From Harmothoe impar (Eukaryota; Annelida; Polychaeta; Phyllodocida; Polynoidae): a DNA stretch of 64,000 nt. The stretch's first letter is position 1. Each line of letters begins with the position of its first letter. Location: the NCBI GenBank assembly GCA_947462335.1, contig OX381715.1, positions 41,578,650 to 41,642,649 of the forward strand, in the 5' to 3' direction. The notes below the pieces were generated by a model. The model searched no databases and had not been told where the DNA came from. It was given only the letters and a program-made list of their open reading frames with translations. Below, piece after piece: positions 33,417 through 42,890 of this stretch. Made by a program: the position numbers and the translations under genes.

Positions 33417-36400
33417 TACGGTAACTACCAAATTACAAAACATAAAATATCTGTGTGTGCCAGCCTTAGAAAAAAGAAGTGTGGAAGATTGTATGTTTTG
33501 CAGAGTGATGGCACTGAATGTTATGTTGAATGTAAATTTGTTTAATCAGACTTTCACTAAGAATCAGAATTTTAGAATAAAAGCATTGAGTCAAGATTTC
33601 TATAGTAATTGCTCCATTCACTAAATATAGATGAAACAAATAGGATCCTGGTGTCACATCCTAATTTCTTTGTGAGGAATCACGTTTTGGTTTTCTTGAG
33701 ATACTCTTTGTCAGCAGGTTATCCCATAACAATACTAAATAATATTGGTTGATACCATTCTGCCATCACAGACATGCTCAGTGATGAAATGGTCATTGGT
33801 GGGCATAATATAATTATCTTTCCAACTTCTATGACCTTCTAGCCACCAATCTCTAGCCATCCAACTATCTGATTCAATTTATAAGAAATTTAACTTTTGC
33901 AACCCCCAATGTGTGTCCTTTTGGTAAGCGGCTGGCATACTTCTTTTATTCAAGGCATTTGCTCTGGTCAATCCATCTTCTGGGGTCCGTGGAGCTACGC
34001 TCACATACTTATCTACTAAATGTCTACCTAATGAGTAAATTCCCATGGAAGGACAAAATACGTTTTGGGTGGCCTTGCATTTGTATTCACAATTCATCAG
34101 ATAACGTCCTTTTCCATAATATAAGGGCAAAAACCTAATACTGGTATCTATTCTAGAGACTAAGCCTAACGAAATAACTTTTTCCTTTATCATTAAATTG
34201 CTGACCCTCGTCTATTACCACATCACAGACTCTTTGTGTGTCTTTTTTGTCAGCAAAATGTGTTACACAGCTCGGATACTCCACGTCTGATCATAACTGG
34301 CCGGGTGATTGGGCTGGGTGGTGTGGCTGTTGTAGAAGGTTGTGTGGCCCTCCATTTAGATGTAGTAAAAAGACCTATGTAAGAAACATCCTGTTCTTAA
34401 CCTGACCATTGTTGGTCCTTTATTAATCAATGAACATTAGTTACCTCAAGTGCAAATATTTTTGGATTAATAATCATAAGTTTTAAGGAATTTGCTAAAA
34501 AGTACAATTTTGTGTGTATTTAGATTCATGTATATAGGAATATGTAAGTTGAATAACCGAACTCGATGAATATTCATGACTTGCACATTAATGCTGATTT
34601 TAAATTCCGTCAAATTTGCCAAAATATGTACAGTGCTTAATAAAGTACATTTACAGTATTGTACAACTAATCAATCAATCAATCAATGAATCAATCAATT
34701 AATCAATCACCTACCACCCAGCTTCCATACAATGACGGATAATATCTGGAGGTGGAGATTCTTACTGAGATCGTGTACTAATCATGCAGTGTAGAAAGTG
34801 ATTTTAGCCGGAGAAGCAATCCGATAATTGGCTTGATTAAGATATGAATGACACATGGCGGTTGAAACCTGGCTCATCTACATGCATCCTGCACATGACA
34901 GGGGTGTATGAAGCAACTCGACTATGGGGGGGGGGCACGGCCGAACCAAACAAATACCAGAAGGGTGCATAATTTGAGCTTTAAAGGTGACACGCTGAAA
35001 ATTTCTGAAAATCTCGCCATGATTTGATGCATTTTAAGGTCAATTTGTGGTTATTTCTTGTTAAACTATAGAGGAATGAATATATCTTATTAGTATTTCT
35101 GAAACGGGGGGAGGGGGCAAAAAGTGGCCCCCTGCCATCGCCACCCTTCTATTACAACACCTCTGCATGATGGAGATTAAAAGTAATGGAGAAGATATGC
35201 AGATACACAGATAATCATTATTTCTTACACATCTTGAAGTATAATTAAGCTGAGAATAGGCATTACATAGGCTAATTAATTCATGGTATTACAGGAGAAA
35301 ACTTTGCACCTCTATGAGTTAATCTAGCTTAATGTCAAATTATTTACAACTGTAACATGTATCCCATTTAGAATTTAATTCAAAAGCCTCTAGACACGCT
35401 TCTGAAGTTATCAAAGTTTCATCTGAGGATGTTATAAAAGATACCAAAAAGAATCTCGAGGATGATGAATGTCACATCAAAATTTCATTGTCCTGAAGTA
35501 GATAATCAAATGTGATAATTAGGCATTTCAGTGAGGTGCTCACTAAAAATATGTTTAAATCATTGTGACAAGAAGAAGGGCTTGCTAACCAGTATCCTCT
35601 GTCGGCCATTGAGTGATCGGTCCTCTGACACCTAATGGCCTAGATATCTTGACGCTTTGTCATTTCACTGTGCTATATGTATGTGAATGTAGGTGTCGGG
35701 TTAACACCCTAATATATTCTAGTATGGTATAGATGTACTGGTCGCCCGGTGGTCGGTGTTTGCCTCCTTCAAGATGTCGTTGACCACTGTTTGAGGTTTG
35801 GGAAACTACTAAGTGGGAATTGGTCCCTCCTGTTTGCCACGTGCATGCACTGAAGTACAGGACTGACACACAGAAGGGTCGGGTGACTAGTGCCCCTATA
35901 TGAAGGGCCTGTTCCCAAAAGATCGGCCTCTTAGTCTTTGACTGTAAGTAGCACCCTTGCAGTCCCTATTGTATATATACAGCAATGTGACCACTAGCAA
36001 TGTGTGTGCTGTACCAGCACCATGCCCTTCATTGCTGACCTATGTGAGGAAAAATGTTTTCTTGTACCTTATTCGAAGTTCTCTTTACTTATTCTGAACC
36101 TGTGATATGCAGCATATTATACCAGCTCACTGAACACTGTCTGTACCTGAATAAAACTCTTTCTACCCCTGCATACAACTCAAGCTGAACCTTGTTCTTG
36201 TTATTCTCGCATAGCATAGTAACTTCCACATGGAATTCTTTTTGTCAATATTATATATTTTGATTCATAACATCACTACTGTCAATGGATTTTTAAAAAA
36301 GGGTTGATAGTCTTATGTATTAGACTATTAAATGCTTTTCTTGCGATGCATACATCACATTGGTGTGCTATATTTTTTACCATCTGTAGCAATGCACTGA

Positions 36401-36589
36401 AAAAAACAAATGCAAACACATTTCCAATGTATATCTGAGAAAGTCAGTTACTTACTGCATGGATCCATAGCCTAAGTGGCTGCCCTGCCCAAGGCTAAGG
36501 AAGAGAATCAATGTTGCCAACCCCTGCTACAACATCGGTAACCTCGGGGAGGGCCTGCAGAGGTGGGGGGACAAGTCAATACGCAGTAT
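33417..36589. other. Unit B sequence, no gene seen
   Basis: 34700-34890 is shared with 59150-59370 (GATTTTAGCCG, GCAAT, AATTGGCTTGATTAAG). The 104-codon minus frame 33879-34193 has no recognised domain or counterpart. 36455-36590 matches unit A. Confidence 0.45.
34665..34710. repeat. (AATC)n tetranucleotide repeat
   Basis: About ten AATC units with two interruptions. Confidence 0.9.
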
Positions 36590-37655
36590 AGACCAATGTA
36601 ACAAGAAAGGGTGACTTCTTCAGAGTATAATTGTGTTTAAGTTGAATCCTCATAGCATTGTCTGCAAAGGCCATGCTTACACTATAAGAACAGTGTGTTC
36701 CGGAAACATGCATGAGGAGTTATACACACAAATTTGCAACACGTTTTGGAGATCAACACACTTTTGGCAAACAGTGTGCAGGGTAAGTCGCCCATGGGTG
36801 GCCCTGTTGAGGAGCTGAAACCTGCAAGACTGACTTTGATACAAAATTATATGCTATAGGAAATAACAATGTGCATGAGGCCATATTTCATTATATTCTA
36901 ACGGAACAGAACATTGTAACCACTTTTATCAAGTTACAGATACATAAACAGTGTTTCATTGGAGTGGGCCACTCAAGGTACAAAGTGGGCCAGTCATGGT
37001 ACCAATTTAATGTCCAAAGGGTACCTTACTTCAATCATTTTCACAATATATTACATAGAAATCAATATTTTTGACTTGTCTGTAGCATTCCAAACAGCGT
37101 CCCAATGAAAAGTGCTGCATACTTCATGAGGATTGGATCACTCTTTCTACATGTAATTTTGTATCGAAGTCAGCTGCAGGTTTCAGTTCCTCAACAGGGC
37201 CACCCATGGGCGGTTCACCCTACACGCTGTTTGCCAAAAGTTTGTTGATCTCCAAAACTTCTTCTTTCCTACCTGTATTAACAAATTAGGAGGAAATAAG
37301 CATAAAGACTGATGTATAGAGGTATAGATAGGCCACTATAGGTACATGTGCTGTAGGGGGGCCACTCAGGGGCAGTTTACCCTAGTGTGTAGTGTGTTAC
37401 ACCGAAATGTGTGTTAAAAGTGGCTGCAGAAAAGCGTGTTGATAAGTGTGTACAAACGTAGCACACTGTTATTAGAGTGTACAAACATCGCATATCATGA
37501 GATTCACAGAACAATTATCTTTCGAATAGTGTGTATAAGAATGCAGGATTTCGAGGTTATGTTTATGTATTATTTGGTCATGCTTCAGAAATGTTCAAAA
37601 ACGTTATCACCTATTATGGAAAGTCACCCTTTCTTGCTGCTTTGGTCTATATTTT
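36590..37655. mobile_element. MITE-type element of about 1.07 kb hosting nested insertions
   Basis: Inverted ends TATAGACCAATGTAACAAGA / AAGGGTGACTTC (36590) and the complement of GTCACCCTTTCTTGCTGCTT / TGGTCTATA (37625-37655). Interior right part 37490-37605 resembles 1553-1663, a dispersed relative. The AACAGTGTGTT MITE is inserted inside. Confidence 0.65.
36680..37479. mobile_element. AACAGTGTGTT MITE, split by an internal foldback
   Basis: Opposite orientation to 61526-61716, TA at 36678-36679 and 37480-37481. Left third 36680-36780 and right part 37395-37479 match the intact copy. Between them an inverted duplication (GCCCATGGGTGGCCCTGTTG at 36790, complement at 37190) pairs 36748-36855 with 37140-37258. 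Confidence 0.75.
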
Positions 37656-37763
37656 GTTTGTTGGTGGGGGCCTTGCTCATATCAGAGCAATCTAAGAGTA
37701 GTTAGCTCTCTACCCAGCATTTGATAATTCACTGTGACATATATTTCACTGTGGTTATCAATA

Positions 37764-38611
37764 GGCCTGTGTCCACTAGCATATATGAGGTCGTTTGTCG
37801 TCCGTTAAAACGTGAATTTGAATACAAATACAAAATATATGTTTGTCTCCCTGTGGACACAGCTGGACGACAAAATTCTCAAATACAAAAGTGGAATAGC
37901 AATATGCAGGGGTCAAAAATGGACGTCAAAAGTGGGCATTTGAATATCTAACATGTTTGATTTTTAGTGCAGAAATTGGAATATATGCTCTTTATTCTAT
38001 TGTAAGACCTCGTCAATGTTTGCCCTGGGCAGTCTGGGCAGTAATTTATAACGCCTAGTGGACACAGCATACCTGCAGTTAAAGTAGAATATCTACAAAA
38101 TGTATTCCCAGATATGTACATATTTCTGGACGTCAAAACGACCATATATTCCACTTTCTTTGTCGTATAGTGGACACAGGCCTATTAGGTGTGTGTCCAC
38201 TATACGACAAGAAAAGTGGAATATTTCGCCTGTTTGACGTCTAGTAATATGTACATATTTGGGAATATATTTCCTAGATATATTCCACTTTGACTTCAGG
38301 TAGGCTGTGTCCACTAGGCGTTATAAATTGCTCCCCAGACTGCCCAGGGCAAACATAGACGAGGTTTTACAATAGAATAAAGAGAATATTTTCCTATTTC
38401 TGCACTAAGAATCAAACATGTTAGATATTCAAATGCCCACTTTTGTCGTCCATTTTTGACCCTTGCAGATTGCTATCCCACTTTTGTATTTGAGAATTTT
38501 GTTGTCCACCTGTGTCCATAGGGAGACAAAACATATATTTCATATTTCTGTTCAACTTCACGTTTTAACGGACGACAAACAGCTTTATATATATGCTAGT
38601 GGACACAGGCC
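37764..38611. mobile_element. Head-to-head pair of GGCCTGTGTCCACTA MITEs
   Basis: Arm 37764-38182 (419 bp) and inverted arm 38188-38611 (424 bp) meet at a 5-base spacer (TATTA). Outer ends GGCCTGTGTCCACTAGCA are next to TA (37762-37763, 38612-38613). A solitary single-arm copy lies at 39100-39520, so the pair arose by inverted insertion or duplication. The 850-bp palindrome may affect assembly. Confidence 0.85.
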
Positions 38612-39099
38612 TAATGTACATGTGTTAGCAATCTAAAGTGACTGGCCAGTCACTCCATGCTGTATACCCTGGACACACCCATATCTCTCCTACCTCCTGA
38701 TGGCTACCAGGGTAATTGTGTCTGACCTGACTGCAGTATATCAAGTTAATGGCAAATGAGGTCTGCTTCTTTAGCAAACTAATCCTGCTTCAGGACATGG
38801 GGTGCAGTATTTTATTTGTACCCTTATCTACCTCAACCCCCTCCCCCCGCATAAAGAATTCTGAAATGATGAAGCTATTTGTAACATTTTAATCAATGTC
38901 CGGTCCTTGCTACGATTGTAAAATATAATTGTATAGAATAGTTTAAATAATCTGGAGTCAACCATTTACCTTGATATGCTCACCTTAACTATGTAGTTAT
39001 AGTATTTTGTCTATATGTCCTTTGCTGGGAAGAGTAAATCTAATGTGTACTGTGATACACGAAAAGAGGGCTTATCACGTTTGGATGACTACAACATTA

Positions 39100-39520
39100 G
39101 GCCTGTGTCCACTAGCATATATCAGGCCGTTTGTCGTCATACAAAACTTGAATTTGAATACAAATATGAAATATATGTTTTGTCTCCCTGTGGACACAGT
39201 TGGACGACAAAATTCTCAAATACAAAACTGGAATAGCAATTTGGGGGTGCCACAAGTGGACGACAAAAGTGAGAATTTAGAAATCTAACATGTTTGATTT
39301 TTAGTGCAGAAATTGGGCAATGTGCTCTTTATTCTATATAATAACTTGTCCATGTTTATCCTGGGCAGTCTGGGCAGCAATTTATAATGCCTAGTGGACA
39401 CAGTATACCTGTAGTTAAAGCAGAATATATCTACAAAATATATGCCCAGATATGTACATATTGCTGGACGTCAAAACGGCTATATATTCCACTTTCCTTG
39501 TCGTATTGTGGACACAGGCC
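39100..39520 (+). mobile_element. Solitary GGCCTGTGTCCACTA MITE (421 bp)
   Basis: Same sequence as arm 37764-38182, TA on both sides (39098-39099, 39521-39522). Ends GGCCTGTGTCCAC and GTGGACACAGGCC. TA duplication suggests a Tc1/mariner-type source. Confidence 0.85.
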
Positions 39521-39839
39521 TATTTAAGTGGGCACCTCAAGGTACATGGTTGACTCTAGGCCAAGCTACCCTACTAATTAAAATGTGCATGCTACGGCAA
39601 CTTATGAAGCATAATGATGGGCAATGTTGGAGGTGGCTGAGCGTCTAATTTTGATAAAGAAGGGATGTGTGTGAACCATATAGGAGGGGTTAGGATATAA
39701 TACAGCCCTCATAGATCTTTTCATGAAATATGTATGTACAATTAATGTGCTGTGTGAGTAGATATCTACCATGGTAAATGTGATGTAATATGTATGAACT
39801 AAGGGTATCATAACAGATAAGCCATAGCAGAGAGCATAG

Positions 39840-40166
39840 GGCCGTGTCTTATGAGTTTGTAACAATTGAAACGTCTTTGACCGGGTGTCGTCTTTGACCT
39901 GTGTCGTCTTTGACCGGTGTAGTCTTTGACCAGCAAGTTTTAAAATGGCTGAAATGGGAGCTATGTACACAGCAATGGGGGGAAAAGGTTAATGGATATT
40001 TTAATACTATATACTACAAACTTCCCGGCATTTCTGTGTATATAGCTCCCATTTCAGCCATTTTAAAACTTGCTGGTCAAAGACTACACCAGTCAAAGAC
40101 GACACAGGTCAAAGACGACACCCGGTCAAAGACGTTTCAAGTGTTACAAACTCATGAGACACAGCC
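39840..40166. mobile_element. Foldback element, GTCTTTGACC family, copy 3 (327 bp)
   Basis: Termini GGCCGTGTCTTATGAG and GAGACACAGCC. Arms hold three to four motif units each and extend inward as a near-perfect palindrome (TTTTAAAATGGCTGAAATGG at 39938, complement at 40051). Flanks ATAG and ATAA may be a decayed duplication. A 122-codon minus-strand open frame here is a by-product of the palindrome. Confidence 0.88.
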
Positions 40167-40187
40167 ATAAAGGTTCATCCCAGTAAA

Positions 40188-40302
40188 CAAAAAAAACGTT
40201 ATACAACGTCATATAACTTTTTTCTATGGCTGCTTATTGTGGCAAAACGTTATAACGTTAAAAACGTTATTTCGACGTAAAATAACGTATCTTTTTTGTT
40301 AG
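40188..40302. mobile_element. Small MITE with AACGTTAT words
   Basis: CAAAAAAAACGTTATACAAC at left and AATAACGTATCTTTTTTG at right; internal CGTTATAACGTTAAAAACGT. Confidence 0.55.
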
Positions 40303-40387
40303 CTGCGATGATACAGTATACGGCTGCCTATATAGTGGCTCCTATCCATCATATGAACATTTTCAAACAACTACCCAGCGTGTTTAA

Positions 40388-41087
40388 CCCTTTCGTGCCC
40401 AGAACTCCAAAAGTGCGCGCTTTTACACCTAGGTATGTTCAGGTAGCATCCTGGGTGCCCTAGGGATCAGATTGGGATAATTTTTGGACTGAATTAAGCA
40501 CAATTACATAGGCTTTCTATTGATACCATATATCATATAGTAGCATGTGTGTGTCTGTTGATGGGATCCTGGACTAGGAGATATTATGAGTTTAAAATTG
40601 CCTTAAAAGCACTAAAAGTGCGCGCTCTAGCAATAATAGGGCAGATTAATTACAGAAATATTGATAAAATATTGAAAATATTGATAGGAAATGATCAAAA
40701 ATATTTTTTAATGGTTTTCCCTAAAGATTCCAATTACAATATTCATATCCATCTATTTCTAATAGATATGCCTTCATTTGGAACCCCAAAAGAACCCCAA
40801 AAGTACCCCAAAAGCCAATGTAGGATATTACCATATAAAAGAGCAAAATCTGGCCTTTAGATGGCAATATTGCTTGCTATCAGCGAAAAGAATGTTTCTG
40901 GTTGTCATGGCAACCCAAAATAGAGTATTATTCTGTTGTTTCAGATACTATTGAAAGGGGCACTTCAATAGCTTTCAAAAAATATAATATAAAGCATATA
41001 TCAGAACAAGATATTCATTGGTTACACAATCTACCAATGATGATGTAAAATAACTGAGTTTCAACATTAGTTCTGGGCACGAAAGGG
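40388..41087. mobile_element. piggyBac-type MITE (700 bp), CCCTTTCGTGCCCAGAAC ends
   Basis: Inverted ends CCCTTTCGTGCCCAGAACT and AGTTCTGGGCACGAAAGGG next to TTAA at 40384-40387 and 41088-41091. Direct repeat AAAAGTGCGCGCT inside (40408, 40614). The 103-codon frame at 40549-40860 has no recognisable domain. Confidence 0.88.
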
Positions 41088-42278
41088 TTAAACAGAGCAT
41101 AGTATACAAACGGCCTCATTGCAATTTGGAACTGTATCAAAGACTTAGCTGACAGTTATATAATCTCCAATGCAACTAGAGCAATGGCATATCCCATTAG
41201 AATAGATGCACATATTTAGAACATACATGCACGAAACGATGTGTGTCATCAAATTTGTTGCCATATTGATCTCTGCAATGGGATATTCCTTGTCATAGCA
41301 ATCAATATAAAATAAAAGCCCAAGAAGGCATCTATAACAAGGATTTAACAACCAAACGCCTGGGGCGTCTGATTAGAACCCATTCATATTTACCCCATGT
41401 TGTAATGCTAGTTTTGCTCTACGAGTGATATATTACTAAAGGGGCTAATAGAGCCTTTCATAAAGATAAAGTAGACTATGTAAGAGCGCTAAGGTAATGC
41501 GATCTTATAATTAGAAGGTATATAAAGAATAATACCTTTCATATATACGCCTATACATATATGGGGGGGGGGGGTTCTAATAAAACACACCATCATGAAA
41601 TAGGCCTTTATATGTCTAGTGATTTTAAACTAAATATTGAAAGAAATCTGAGAAAACAAAGATCCTGAATTCTTTTCTACTCTACCCATTGCTAAAACAT
41701 AGCATGGGTTCTATCCCCTCTTCTCTCTCTTCTTAAGGAAAAAATTGCTACTTATTGTGTATATATACAAACTACTGCTGGCCCCTGAGGTCATAAGATT
41801 TACTAGACATAGTATAACATACATTTTATAACAACCAAAATGATCAAGTTGATATATATGCTGAAACAGTCATCCGTGTGTCCGTACAATTGCACACAGC
41901 ATTATTTATAGAGGGTCACTCCACCACTGTCCACTGGGGGTGTGATATGGCCAAGGAAACTGTAGTGCTTGTTTTTTTTGTTTAATATTGGAACTTGATA
42001 TTACAGCGGCAAGTCTAATCATAAACCCATCTGGGGCCTTCAACATCAGATGAGAAGTCAATTATACCACCCTGACGCTCAGGGTGCCTGTCTTACAACA
42101 GACTAAATCCATATTGGCATATGGGGATTAAGTTATGATTGAGAATGTGTTGAGAACCTGCTTTCTTGTGCCTACACCTATATCAAATGAGGGAGAATCG
42201 ATGCACAAATCTGTATATATGCAGGTTTCTATAGACCACTGAAATCAGTTACCCAACTAAAGAGCGTTGAGAGTCCTT

Positions 42279-42890
42279 CAATTTCAATTTCAATTTGCAA
42301 GGTTTTTATTCTGCTGATCTCAAAAAACATAAAAGTATGAATACAATTACATTTGATTCCATTGGATAACAGAAGAGGTTGATACTTATAATGATAACAC
42401 CATTTGATTAGCAGTTTTGGTAACAGCACCTCCATTCCATTTGTTTAATGATGATGACTACCATATAGCCTATCATTGTGATATTACTGGGGAAGGGGGA
42501 GGGGAGGGGTGGAGGGGAGATGAGTGATGAGATGATACCAAGTTCACATAAAAGACATGTAAGTGTAGTCAGGTTGGTTAGATGTATGATATACCTGTGA
42601 TCAATATTCAGATATATATGTGCCTTTCCATTCGTATATATACATTGTATTCCAGTGAGTACTTTATGACCGAGGTTGCTATGGTGTTGCACAGATAGAA
42701 TACTATTATACAATATGAGATGACAGATACTTATGCATACAATACAGTGCCAGGATTACTAATACTATACAAAGACTTTATAAGTATTATTTCAAATTGC
42801 CCACCAAGTTGAATAAATTCAACGAAAAGTTCATTTGTAGTAGGTTGACCACTGGGCTTTGTAATGAAGAGTTGTACCTATTAATGCAAT
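42279..42890 (-). other. LINE 3' UTR and hexamer tail
   Basis: Non-coding sequence after the ORF2 stop. A purine-rich patch lies at 42489-42525 on the plus strand. The minus-strand 3' end reads AATAAAAACCTTGCAA and then three hexamer units up to about 42279. The motif with AATAAAA just before the hexamers is shared in outline with the LINE fragment at 24612-24885. Confidence 0.65.

Larger units (their letters stand above)
18300..38810 (+). repeat. Segmental tandem unit B
   Basis: Second copy of the segment, with matching blocks at 18330, 20720, 21208, 22905, 23690, 25320, 25920, 30590, 36455 and 38690 in the same order as unit A. It is longer because of insertions between 26.3 and 30.5 kb and between 31 and 38 kb. 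A further block, 34700-34890, is shared only with unit C (59150-59370). Confidence 0.78.

Noticed and set aside
39602..39970. 122-codon minus frame, and 89-codon plus frame at 39901
   Set aside because: Both lie in or across a palindromic foldback element; symmetrical translation of the arms explains them.
40549..40860. 103-codon frame in the TTAA MITE
   Set aside because: No recognisable domain; non-autonomous element of 700 bp cannot hold a piggyBac transposase.
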